Of a DNA stretch of 64,000 nt, positions 11,263 to 24,100 are shown in pieces. The stretch is taken from NCBI GenBank assembly GCA_963921425.1, contig OY992832.1:12027249-12091248 (forward strand). Reading direction: 5' to 3'. The translations under genes were made by a program, and so were the position numbers. The notes beneath the pieces were generated by a model that was not told where the DNA came from, made no database searches, and was given only the letters and a program-made list of their open reading frames with translations. Within the stretch, counting starts at the first letter, position 1. Each line of letters starts with the position of its first letter. Source of the DNA: Dryas octopetala (lineage: Eukaryota > Streptophyta > Magnoliopsida > Rosales > Rosaceae).

Positions 11263-13444
11263 CCTGTAAATTTTGGTTCTTTGTTTCTTTCTTTGGTTCT
11301 CTTTCTCAGCAATGTGTGAGAGTGAAGCTACTCCAAGAAGAAGAGCAATGAGTGCAAGCAGAGTCAGAGACACACAAACCCAGAAGCAGCAGAAGATGAA
11401 GAGGCTTTGAAGACGACATTAAGAGATAGAGAGAGAAAGGAAAGAGAGGACGAGATGGGGATCTCGTGATATAAAAGGAGGAAGCAAAGAATGAATGTGA
11501 AGTTTTAGACAGAGAAAGAGAAGAAGAAAGAAAGAAAGAAAAGAGTGAACTTTTTTATTATTGTTTTTTCTTCCCTTTTCTCTCTTCACCTGCTGCTTCA
11601 CGAGACAGCTTTCTCCCTTCTCTCTCACTCTCTGTTTGTATTTTTATTATTTTCTTTCTCTATCTAATATATATCTCTTCTTTGGGTAGTACACTCTTTT
11701 TTCCTCCATAATTCGCTTTATTTGTTGTTTTTTTCTTGGAGGAAGCATGGTCTACTCTCCCTTAGGAGGATGTGAGCAACACACCCACCACTCCCCTACT
11801 TCACTATTTAGTATTTACACCTAAACATGACCCCCCTTTCTCATTACCTTTCCTTTCCACCTTTTTCTAAGTAAATTGATTGACTTCATTTCACATTGAT
11901 TAAGGCTAATTACGTGCTATGTGTAAATTTGCTTGCTCAAAGGCATCAAATGTGACAATGTAGTAACATGAAATGCTCACCTTATTGATAAATTCATCTT
12001 TTCTTAAAAATGATCGGGTATAAGAATGATAAAAATAAATGTTATCCAATTTTTTTTTATTGACTATATTAGAAAGATTCAAATTGTAGATTTATCTTAA
12101 TTTTAATTATTACTCTATTCATCTTCACTATTTGGACTAACCTCAATGACTTATACTATCCAATTCTTTGATATTTAGTATATTAAACAATCAAATCTAA
12201 AGAGGGTATACTAAATTTGGTCTTATTTAGTGTTGTACCATGTTTTCATTGATAAAAAACATGTACTCATTATTATATAGCAGCAAATTAACTTTATTTT
12301 CCAAGTTTTTTCCCTTCTTAAAACTTAATACAAGGATTTTGATACCTCATCATACATGGAAAACCATTTATTCTAAATAGGTTTACGATAAAAATGAGAA
12401 GGTAATTATAATTCTAGATTACTTGTTGAAAAGAGCATTAGATAACCAATCATCTACTCTTTCCTTTTTCTTAGAATCAAGTCAATCAACCAACCATCTA
12501 CTCTAAATCAGTAAAGCACCGTCAAATAAATATGTGTGAACAGTAAAATGCATCAATTTAGAATCTTTTAAAAGATCAATATTCAAAATGAACTATAGAG
12601 AAGGTACATACATAGATTATGCTCCTTGTGCCCCAGAATCCTAGTGCCTTGAAGTATTAATACTATAGGAAATGAAATGTTCTCTTATAATAAAGGTTAA
12701 CATGTGATGTTATCAAATTGTTAATTTAAATTATTAATTAAATTAATTTTTATTTTAACATGCTTTTAAAATTATTTAATTCATTTTAAAAAGTATTAAA
12801 GATAATATTTTCTTTTGATATTAAAGTATAGAGGTAAAGTTTTTAACCACTAGAGTTACAAGCTTCAACTCTTATAGCGTCGTACTTAAACAGTTTTACT
12901 TTACATATGATATACTCGTGTATCACATCTTATGCAATTACACATGCTGAAGAAAAAATACAATGACCCACCTTAACCATATGCTAAGTAAAATGATAAT
13001 GACACACCATGATTAATGGTGTAATAAGCAAAATTCCACTCAAACAAGAAGTAATTGCACCTGAGTTTCCCTTAAAACCTTGTAGTCGATACAGAAGTGC
13101 ATGACTAGAGACATGAGGAGTTTTCTTGCCACCCATTAAAACAAAAAAACCAAGAGGACGCAAGGACTCAATGGTCGCTAACCTGAGCTGGAGCCTCAGA
13201 TTTGTGACTTGTGAATAGTGTTCACAATGACCATGAAATGGTGTGAGTATTTACACCCTAACATTAATGTTTATTTTCATAATTTCTCTTGGCTACTTGT
13301 CCTAGATCCCTGCTGTTGTACTTTCCAGATTTTTACCCTCTTTTACGCAATCTAGAAGCGAACACAAGATTTAATTACCACTTTCAAATGACCAAAATAC
13401 CCTTCACCGGTAATTTCACATTTCTATCCCTTTGGCGTTATATT

Positions 13445-13713
13445 AAGAGGAAATTATATAAATTATTTACGTTAAGTTTCCTTTTGGTTACAAATTTTTG
13501 TAAGTTCTATATTAGTCTATGAATTATCTCATATTTTTCATTTTGGTATAAAATAGGTAATTTTGTCTCTCAAAGTCAACTCATTAGTACAAAATTAAGG
13601 AATAAAATTGTTCGATTTTGCACGATTTAGACCAAAATAAAACACTTAAACAATTTGTGAATCAAAACGAGACTTAATGAATAATAAGTGGATCATTTTT
13701 GTAATTACCTCTT
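13445..13713. mobile_element. Inverted-repeat element, MITE-like (269 bp)
   Basis: The left part, starting AAGAGGAAATTA, and the complement of the right part, starting AAGAGGTAATTA, align over more than 100 bases (for example CGTTAAGTTTCCTTTTGG against CATTAAGTCTCGTTTTGA). Almost the whole element is therefore two diverged arms. No flanking target duplication is evident, so the superfamily is left open. It encodes nothing. Confidence 0.5.
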
Positions 13714-15795
13714 ACACTAACTACCTAATTTCTTTTTAAGCTAGTGAAGACATCATGTAATAGTAGAACAACCAACTCTGAATTCAAAAAATTTTACCCT
13801 AACGAGGGTGTATTTTTTGTTGTTAAAGAGATCACAAATTCAAATTTTACTTTCTAAATAAAAATAATATCAATATAAAATGATAGTATAAATCATATTG
13901 CGTAATGTCGGGATTGCCACATCATTTAATGCTACTTAGGAGATCTCTGTCATTTTACTTTTTGCCGGGAGAAATCTTTTGTTTTCATGTAATTGTAAAT
14001 TTGTAACCTCACCTTCTAGAATGTAATTAAAAAAAGAACCCTCACTTTCTAGAACCTGCCTTCTGCATACCAAGTCAATGTTCAAAACTTCAAATGGAAG
14101 CTAAATCTCCTTTGGACATTAACAATCAAAATTACAATTTATTTTCTTTATTACAATTATAATTTATCTTGGTAATTGCTTACTATAGTCTATATTAGTT
14201 TGCAACATGTGGGCAAGAGGTATCCATGGGGTACAAATGGTTCGTGGATGTCACGTGGCAAATCATTAACAGGTAATGTGCATGTGGCACCACTCAGCCA
14301 CAAACTCTGTGAGCTGTGACCCACTAGTGTCTTATGTAGAACAAGAAATCAACTACAAGTCTACAAGTATTTTGTATGTATTTCAAATTTTTAATACGGT
14401 TAAAAAATTTTAAATTTAATTTTAGATTAAAAAAATAATTGAATCATTGACATTTGAAGTCGAGGATCTAAAGCCGAAAATATAAAACTTAGAATCATAT
14501 CAAGAGAATGAGAGTTTCATGAACCAAACATTAATTATTCAAGAATCGAGTAAATTAAGTCTATCAAATCTCTACTAGAAAGAGGGGGAAAGTTAGACTT
14601 TGATCATAACCAATTTGACTTGCAGGAATTTGAAATTCTTTAAAAACTTATTATGCATCAACTTAGTAATCAATGGTGGTTAAAGGGCTAATTTTTCTGC
14701 GCAAGTTCGTGAGCCCCTAACTATGATAAAGAGGTTAAAACTAGCTTTAAAAGCGAAAGTTCTTAGGGTGGTATTGGAAAGTGACATGCAAGAAATGGTT
14801 TAAGATTGATGTATGAAATAGGAAAAAAATGAATGATATATTTCAGTTCTAGTATGTGAGTGCATATTAAGAACTTAAGTTGTTCTTTTTAAGTATACAT
14901 TAATATGATTGATGCGTCTTTTAGTTGTGACTTGTAACTCATAACAAATTGATTCAGAAACATTTTAGAACAATAGCAAAAGTTTGTAAGAGCCTTATTA
15001 ATGACCGGTCTTGATAGGTAAATGGTGCACCAACTTCACATGCCTCAAGCATTGAGGATATTGTTGTATGGCTATAAGAGTATAAGAGGATCATCTTTGA
15101 TTACACATATATTCTTCAATTTTATCGTATATAAACCCCATTATTTCAAGATGAGTGAAATCTTCGCACTCCCATCATTGAAAGACAAATAAAATATAAA
15201 GTAAAGGCTGCCATTTTTAATGGCATTTAAGATAGGTCCATGTCAATGTACTATAAAACGACACCGATCGACAAGTAGTTCTCTATTAATCCAACGGCCT
15301 GCATTATCTTGGGGGCCTCCATGTCAATTACTTTTGGTGAAAAAATGGTTGATTTCCTCCAATTCCAATGTGTGTTAGTGTGTATCAGTGTATGGACTTT
15401 GGATACTTTAATTAATACGTTCACAAGAGGATTTTAAAAGGGCACTAAAGAAAGTAAGACATTTTGATTTTCTAAAGTAAAATCTAATTTGTGTTTGAAA
15501 TTAATGAACAAGGACTCATTATATAATTATTATAACTTTTACTTAGTTTCCCAACAAAGTACAGAATCAAAATTTTCTTAAGCATTATACCTTCTAGGGA
15601 AGGTTCATTGTATATGTACAATGCCCAAAGATGCATCCTCATAGGGCATTGCAAAATATATAAATGTGTTTATTAGAGCCCCTTTGCTTCTCCCAATTCA
15701 ATAATCATATGGTCCATAAGTTAAGTTGGGAAGTAAGCATCTTCTATTTTTAGCATACCCTTTACTTTACATTATGAAGTTGATATTAGAAGAAG

Positions 15796-15797
<2 letters not shown>

Positions 15798-15839
<42 letters not shown>
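15798..15839. repeat. (CT)n microsatellite
   Basis: An uninterrupted CT run of about 42 bases, followed directly by a short (TA)n stretch. No gene is nearby. Confidence 0.95.
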
Positions 15840-15847
<8 letters not shown>

Positions 15848-17200
15848 TGGGTTGAGCCCACCCTGGCAGTGGATAACTTTGAGCCCTCTCTATGGGCCAG
15901 GAATGGTACCTCATGCTTGTGGACTTAGATGATGTCTCCCTCTGTGTGTCCCAAAACATTAATGGATGTAAGCAAACGTCCTCTTCTATATCCCCCTCCG
16001 TACATACACAAGTTTGTATTATAGAACCGGCCAGCCAAGCTCATTGCCTTCGCCATGTTCCTACATTTAGTAGACTCATAGGGGTCTTAATGTCTTAAAA
16101 ACTCATATCTTAATTGTCTATTTCTGCCTCAACTTTCATTTTCCCTTTTATTTCTGTCTTATTAATTAAATTTATATTTGTTTAGGAATTTTTTGACATT
16201 AAAGAGAAACTTTGGGGTCCCTAACATATATAAAAATTGTTTTAGACTTTGGAACTCAATTTAATAACAAAGAAATGACTTTGGGCCCAACACTTGTTTT
16301 TAACCCCTTCATCTTTGTTTCGTAGTGCTGCAAACAGCAAACATAAGTAAAAGTTCATCATTTTATTTTAGTTTGAGTCATGGTCAAAACCAAATGCATG
16401 TTCTTTTTCAAACTTACTGTTTATACGACTTAACTAATTAATCAATTAATTACCGGCCCTCACCTAGACACCGACCAAGAAAAAAAAAATACCAGCCCTC
16501 AATATATTCTTGGACAAATGCCATTCTGACTGTTCCGATCAGTATTCATTAAGTACTCCTAAGCATATTAACAAATATTAGTTAATTCCTATTTGACCAT
16601 TAGAAATTCAGTACAGGTTTTACATATGCCACTGATCAACTGCTTCATTGGTAAGATTTGGGATATGCCCAGTTAAGTAAAAGAATAAAGATGCCCTTTT
16701 GACTTAATTAACTTATGATGATCATGATGAGTCATGAATGATTTAATTAAGAAAGTTGAGAGCATATTTAATTTGTCTTTCACTGTTAAAGTGGATGAGA
16801 TGCATCATCTTGAATTATTACACTACTACTAGTCTTTTAAGAAATAATTGTTATGACAAAGCCAATGATTCTCTCTCACGTAAGTAATTAGCATACATGT
16901 TCAAACTAATTAATAAAAATATAAAGGGGTAAAGACCTAGTGTTGAGGCACCTACTAGTTAGACTTTGAATTAATAAGGCATTTACTAATCACTATATTC
17001 TAAATCATGGGATGATCGAAAATCTCAAACGGCTAGCTAATAGGAAAAAGGCTTAGAGCATGTAATTATGTAAATGATATATGTCTTATTAAACGTTGAA
17101 TGTTCATCTATGAACTTAATAAGAACATGGTAATTGGAATATTAATTGGTAATAGTGTCTGAATGCTCCTCTGAAATTATGAAGGACAGCACATGGTTGA

Positions 17201-17333
17201 AAGTAAATCTTGCTGTAAAGAGTAATTAAAGATGATTAATCCAATTTTATGAAAAAATCTTTTAAATATTGTGTGTGGTAGAAGTAAATCTTGCTGTAAA
17301 GAGTAGTTAAAGATGATTAATCCAACTTAGTGT
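17201..17333. repeat. Local direct duplication, period 81
   Basis: A block of about 52 bases starting aagtaaatcttgctgtaaag at 17201 recurs at 17282 with few differences, including the shared gatgattaatccaa. The copies are separated by about 28 bases. It looks like an old slippage or unequal-exchange duplication; no function is suggested. Confidence 0.85.
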
Positions 17334-18302
17334 GACATATGCACAGGATAGGAACAATACATGAAGTGGGTCAGCAACTATCCTACAAGACTACAGCTAG
17401 GATGTCTGCTAGCATTTTCCAAAGCCAGTTGGCTTGTGCCAATCAAAGAAGGGGGAGAGGACAAAACTCATCTGGAGCACAACATATGATTGGGAACATA
17501 AAAACCACAAATGAAAAGGCCTTCTGGCTTGATTGAAAATTAGGGGCATATAGAAAATTAAAATCCTATGCTTGTAACTAAAAATTAAAATCCTATTATT
17601 TAATTATCTTTATAAGTATGGACTGATAGAGTAATTAAGTAATTTACTTCAGCTTCATTAAAGGATCGAGTTCACTGAGGCTTGTTGATGAGTGCTAATT
17701 GTTTAGGTTAAGTGTCTAATAAAACCATATATAGTTATAGGATCTCTCCACCAAAACCATAAGTATAGGTTATTCTTAACAAAGATCACACATATTAATT
17801 TTCAGTAATCCAAAAGAGAGATAACTTGTTCACTTACATAACCACTTAAAAGAGGGGTTTGACATAAAAGGGAGTTTTGAGCACTAGTTTTATATTGATT
17901 CTTATTAAGTGTGTCATCTAATAAAGTTATACATACTCATTGGAGGGGTCAATGATCTGGTTGGAAAATTGAGGGTGTCCGTGCTCTAATATAAAAATAC
18001 GTAGCTTTACCATTATTAATACACACATTTAGAACAAGTTTGTTCCACACACCAAACCATGCAGGCCAGCTTTCTTGGTTAAATACTTCCAAACCCATTT
18101 AAGATAATTAACCAGCAGCTCTTAGTAAACTTCTAAACTAGTTAATTGCCCACAGATTATTTAGAACCTTTAAATCCATAAGAAATATAAAAAAGATTGG
18201 CCAAGTGTATATGTGTGAACACATATATTATATGTGTATGTATTCATGTATTGTGTGTCTGTGTCCAATTTCCAATAGTCTGACCAGCCATGTGAGAACC
18301 GT

Positions 18303-18304
<2 letters not shown>

Positions 18305-18336
<32 letters not shown>
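18305..18336. repeat. (GA)n microsatellite
   Basis: A pure GA run of about 32 bases in intergenic DNA, followed by gggaggaagctgc. A second GA-rich stretch lies near 18474-18500. Confidence 0.95.
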
Positions 18337-18341
<5 letters not shown>

Positions 18342-20805
18342 AAGCTGCAAACTTAGAATGTCTTGGACTTCGGAACCTCTGTATAAGAGTACGGATACAT
18401 CAATTTTAAGGATTAAATTGCAGACCCTATAATCATGGGGGTCAGAACCACCATGTTCATCACATGAGGAATGTGAGAGAGAAAGTGAAAGAGAGAGAGT
18501 TTGGTTTAAATTTTAAAGTACTAAATAGGCCACAAGGGAAGTGAAGGGGTGGATGAAATTTCCTCGATCCTGGTCTTTAATTGGTGTTATATATATATTT
18601 TTTTTGTCCTCTTCAGAGTATGGTTGTGTGGTCAGTCAAGTTTGTTTTGCTTCATTGGATTTTCCAATCCTTCCTTCTAAGTTCTAAGTTATAAATTTTG
18701 TCTTTTTGTTCTTATTTGTCACAATGCATTGTCCAGACCCAGAAAGTTTAACTTTGTGTAACAAACTTTGGAGTTGGATTGTACTAAAAGCAAAGGAGCT
18801 GAGTGAGTGAGTGAGTGGTAGAAAACTAGAAACTACAGGAAGTGCAGTGCCAAAAAAGATGTCAGTTATCATCAGATTGCAGAGTCATCCCTTCCCTCAA
18901 AAATGTAGTAGAAATAGGATAAGGGCCATGTACAAGGCCCATGAACCGGCTTTGTCAATTGTCATAGAGCTGCAAGGGCACGTGACAGCCATGTGGTGAT
19001 GGAAGAGAATACAAGATGTTGTTTTTGGGGGAAATGTGGATGCCATATGTGGGTTGTGGACTCATGTTCTCAGGCTTTCTACAGGTCTCTGAATGCCATT
19101 ACCATTTCTCATCTCCTATGACCCTATCCTTATCTCTTTCAGCCTGCAGCTTCTCTTATCCAATTTTTCTTGGAATTAGGCTAGCTAGCTAGTTTTCAAG
19201 CTTGCACAACACAATGCCATACAACCCATCATTCTGTACTGGTTATGCAGAGCCTTAGAGACCCAGTTGAAACTTTTTTCCTTTTGCTATTTTCTTGACT
19301 GAAACCAATATACTAGAAATAGCAATGCTCATTAATTACATCACAAGAAAAGAAAACTAGAGCAATGCTTATTAATGTATATATTCAGATAGTACGTACT
19401 TTCTTCTTTTCAATACAATCCAATATGTTTGATGTTAATAAATGCAGGAATATATCTTATGTGACTCTGCATGGAATTATGGTTTGTTTTTGTTGGGATT
19501 AATGAAAAAAAAGGCAGGAAATTTCAATTACATGCAAGTTTTTAATTAGAAGACAATAACATTAAACTTAAAATAACCAAAACTTGAGCTACCATGCATT
19601 TGTTAGTCAAACAATAGATTGACATCCATTCAAATTTTCAAACTTGCAGAAGTAGTACTCTTGCAGCTGGTATTTAAAACTACGCACGAATGACATTTCA
19701 TTGAAGATCATAAAATGGCATTGAGGAGCTTAGAATGTGTCCATATATGAGGATCTCCTCAGATTGTAAGAGTACAGATTATATAAAATTTATAGAAACT
19801 TGAGACACAATAATCATAAGTGTCAGACCCATTTCAAGGACCAGGTCATAGCTAGATTGCCTTGGTTCACAAAGAGAGTGAGACATCTCTGGCTTTTTTT
19901 TTGGGTTTTCAAGTCCCATTACATGTTTCACATAAGCAATATTGGGCCCACATATTTTGTTTTTAGTCCTATTTTTCTTCACCTGTTAACTGCAGAGTGC
20001 AGACCATCCATTGTGATTTTTGTTTCAAGGCAGTGATTTGAGATCCTATTGAATTAGTGGTGAATAGCATTGCATTAGTCAAGTGCAAAGTTCTAAAATC
20101 TTCTGGAATTTATGAAAAATTTCCATTACAGATCGAATTAAAACAAGCTGGCAAAGACCTGGCTAGATGTCTATGGATAGTCATGTTTTTGTTTTGTTTT
20201 CCTTTCTCTAATGGGCTTGGATAATGATTTAGGGATCATTGGATGGTGATGTGTTTGGAGGGTACATGGAAACTGTCTAAATAATTATAGCATAAACCAG
20301 TAAACCACATGCATATAAACATGTTGTGGAATGGTCTCTCTGTTATCTCCTCAAGGGGGGTCACATCGGATTCCTGTCCTGTAGGGAAAAGGGCTGATGA
20401 GTTTCCCTCATGGCTTGGTTGTTAATTTGTCCTCGAGCTCATATTGTTCAGTCATTGTTTTTATTCATCACATTGGATTTTCTTTGCTCTTCATTGAATG
20501 TTTGTTTCTTGAGTCTTGTGCTAACTAGCTATTATTTATTAACTCTCCAAAATATTGGAGATATATACCTCCCAAGAATAAGTGTAGTCAGTTTTGAGTC
20601 TTTTTTTTTTTCTTTTTCTTTTGAGTTTTGACTACTTCCAAAGTTTGAGTCAGTCTAAGCAAAAACAATACTATAACAGCCTACACAGGAAAAATAAGCA
20701 GAAACAATGAGCAAAGCATGTCAGAACATAGCTATATTGATATATATATATATCATTCAACAAACTTGCAGGTAGCATAGAAATAACAAAATTTACATAT
20801 CTCTC

Positions 20806-20808
<3 letters not shown>

Positions 20809-20861
<53 letters not shown>
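20809..20861. repeat. (CT)n microsatellite
   Basis: A pure CT run of about 53 bases, preceded by a broken CT stretch (20800-20808) and followed by cggatctctctcg. Intergenic. Confidence 0.95.
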
Positions 20862-20864
<3 letters not shown>

Positions 20865-23416
20865 TCTCTCTCGTAGATGCATGCATTATGGATGTGAGAG
20901 AGTCGAGTGAGTACTCATTGAGGGAATTGATAGGAGGGGCAAGGCACGTGATGCCCATATGATATGGGACGAGAAACAGTTATATTGATGACTTTTGAAT
21001 GAGGAACCATTCATTATATATTGACCACTGTTCTGGAAAGTAAAATGAACAATGAACATCTTATAAAGCTGACTTATGAGGTCAGATTATAACCTAATTT
21101 TTGTCTTCTTTTCTGTGGAAATATATGAACCCATCTACCCAATGGAAGGTGTCTTGTTCTTATTTTCTTTCTAGTGGAAATATATGAACTTCAAATCTGC
21201 ACATATATATAATGTGGGATTAAAATTATAAATTAGTATATCAAGCTCAACACTAAAATATTTAGCCTTCTTTCATCATTCAACCCACTAATTGATGTTT
21301 TGCTCAGAATATTCATATATAGTTCATATAAAAAATTAATGGTATAGTACTATAGTGGGATGCTCATAATGTTCCTATTTATTTATTTACTGTTCTTTTC
21401 TTTCTTTTTTTCCCAACTACAAAGTGTGTGGCACCAGAGTGACAACCACTGACACAGTCTCAATGGTTGGATCTACTGTGGAATACAACAATGGTGACCA
21501 CTGGCCAGACTCATAGGGTGCATCACCAAACTCATGAATAGGGTATCCCCACAAATTGAATCACAAGCCTAAATATTCAGCAGTGACCCTTAAACAAGAG
21601 TCCTAACACTTATTTAAAGACAGGGGCGGGGGGGGGGGGGGTCCCCTACAAGTCTCTTTTCAGTTTCAGTTTCAATTTCCAATTTCATTGTTTATCTCCA
21701 CATACTTGACTGCTGAGGATTGCTATTTTTGGTCAGAACAGAGACTTGAGGATCATTTTTTTTTTTTTTACTTACAGGGGAGGGGGGAGGGCTCGAACCC
21801 GAGTGTGTAGGGGGGAGCTTTTGTCCTCAGCCAATGCTGTCTAATTATTTTCTATGAATCTAAACTGCCAACCAAAATGATAATCTTTTTTTCTTGCCAT
21901 GATAATTAGACAGCATGGCCAAAATGATACTCTCTTTTTTGGCCATGATAATCTATTAAAAAACAATAGCAGGGTTCATTTATAACATTACAAGTTTACC
22001 ACAACAGTAAAAACCAATAATATCAGTCATACACTGTTGTCAAAAATTGATAATAAGTTTGGAATGAAAGAAAAATTTTGTACCAGAGCCCCGACTGCCC
22101 AGCCCAAGGCCCATTTCTTATGCTTTATCCTAAAAACTGAAAAGCATGTTCAGAACTCAAACTTTCTGATAATATCCTAAAGAAAGTTCATAGAGAGATG
22201 TGGGCCACAAGCCCTTCTTTTCCATGATTGATTGGATGGACCTGAGGTGATTTACTCTTTTATGGCCTATAATCCATGAATTCAGGGCCATCTGCCTTCA
22301 ATTACCTTAATGAGCACTCTTCAGCCCACTACTCAAAGGCTCAAAGCATCAATGATTTAACAATCACCAGCAACAACAACAATGATAATAATATCAGCAG
22401 CTGCTTGTAATCAATGTATAATAACTTCAATTTCACTACTCAATTTTACATCAATTCAACTTAGATTTCAAACTCAATTTTTGGGTTGGAAATGCCATCA
22501 TTGATCATCCCACTAGCTTTTAGTCCTAACCGGTCAAATTTATTATTTGGGTTATAGGGCAAACAAGGTGTTACTTAGTTTTAAATGCAATCAAGTTAAG
22601 CATCTGGATCATGTTTTGGGTGGGACCAAGAGACAGTGAGACAGTGTATACTGTAATCTGTAATTCTGTATACCAACACCAACATAGCAAATATTTAATT
22701 CAAGCATGTCAACCCGATGCATTTGGCATACCTCATATTTGGATATGATGCAGAATTGATGGGAAACCCTGATGAAGTGGCAGAAGTGCAGAACATGGGC
22801 ACCCATACCAACAAATCGACATGTTAGCGACTTAGAAAAAAGGGTCATTAATCACATTCACATGGGGTTTGATACAAGGAAGAGACACCAAAGGCATTCA
22901 TGGAATTTGGTGTTATTTCTGTCTATGTGGGAAGCAAGACGAATGAGCTTAGGACATGAATCCATGAATGCTGGCCTCGGGTATTTTATTGGGCCTTCAT
23001 GCATAATTTCATTTCATTGTTGTTATCAGTCGGCCAAACATTGCAGTGTAAACAATAACAAATGTTTCTATAATTTTTTGGACCTCGAACCTAAACATGG
23101 AAAAAACAAGGAAAAGAAAATAGAGAGAGAAGAAAAATTAGTGATTATAAACTCTTAATCACAGCATAGATATGCTAATAACTATGAAACTTCTTTACTT
23201 AATTCATATTTAATGAATTATACACACTCCAAACAAGCGTAGTGTGATGGGTTACATTAAGAGAAGAGAAGGTGGGTTAATATGAAGCCGAGATTTAATT
23301 TGTGAGTTACAGTTTAATCTAGATTGAAACCACCTTAGCAATAAAGGTTGGGCTTATAAACCCCAAATTGTGCTTAGAATTTTAGAATAGTGGGCTGATC
23401 CATTCAACTAGAGGCC

Positions 23417-23475
23417 CATGAGCTCTAGCTCAAGTGGCATTTTATCTGCTAGAAGTTACCTGAAATTTGTCTGGT
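23417..23475 (+). mobile_element. Possible very short tRNA-related SINE
   Basis: A 59-bp insert starting catgagctctagctcaagtgg carries an A-box-like TAGCTCAAGTGG. It is flanked by 11-bp repeats that differ at one base: AACTAGAGGCC at 23406-23416 and AACAAGAGGCC at 23476-23486. The same head sequence occurs in the inserts at 27348 and 44886. No clear B box or tail is seen, so this copy may be truncated. Confidence 0.4.
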
Positions 23476-24100
23476 AACAAGAGGCCGTTTCATTGGTTAA
23501 CATAGAGTTGTCAATGGTTTTACCTCAAGACATATTCAGAGTGTAGTTTTACTCATAACCATTAAACATAGTGCTGTAATCACCCGTCATGTTTTACACA
23601 TGGTATCCATGACTAACCTTTATAATATATACAATCACACATGTTAACTATGGAGTAACACAAAATACATGAATGAGATGATAATGGCACACCATGACTA
23701 ATGGTGATGATCAAAATTGCACTCCGCACAGACATACAAATATTTCATCCAAATCAAAGTGCAATGCTCAATTATCTTTTCAAGATCTGAAGTCAGAAAT
23801 TTTAAAGAATGATATTTGATCAGAAAAATTGACATGGATGATTACATCCCTAATAACTATTTGTCTTCCTAAATCCTATAACTCTGGTCCATACCATTTT
23901 TCTACACTCTCCCTCTCTCTTCGTATCCCTCTCTGACTCTGAGACCCTAAACAAAAGAATGTATAAATTTCTGTTTTTGTTCATCTTACTGGATGGGAAA
24001 AAAACAAAAGAATTGACATCATTAGGTAATAGCAGGATGGGCATGCACCAGAAATGACTCTTTCGTTAATCCACTCCGAGAGAAATTGGATGCCAGACTA

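Larger units (their letters stand above)
11262..24100. other. Long gene-poor intergenic region
   Basis: About 12.8 kb without a supported gene. It holds the TTL promoter at its left end, AT-rich unique-looking DNA, several microsatellites and small repeats (listed separately). Near 21764-21800 a T-run followed by gggctcgaacccga resembles, on the minus strand, a tRNA-type B box followed by a poly-A tail. Near 21872-21952 a 46-bp period duplication (ccaaaatgata) is visible. I looked by eye for common plant microRNA sequences (156, 159, 164, 166, 167, 171, 172, 319, 393-399) and found none. A non-coding transcript cannot be excluded. Confidence 0.5.

Noticed and set aside
15590-15660. Possible hairpin with aatgccc and gggcatt arms
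   Set aside because: The stem is only about 7 bp and does not resemble a known plant microRNA precursor.
21764-21800. tRNA-like B box gggttcgagccc on the minus strand
   Set aside because: No A box at proper distance, no cloverleaf and no target duplication found; at most an old SINE fragment.
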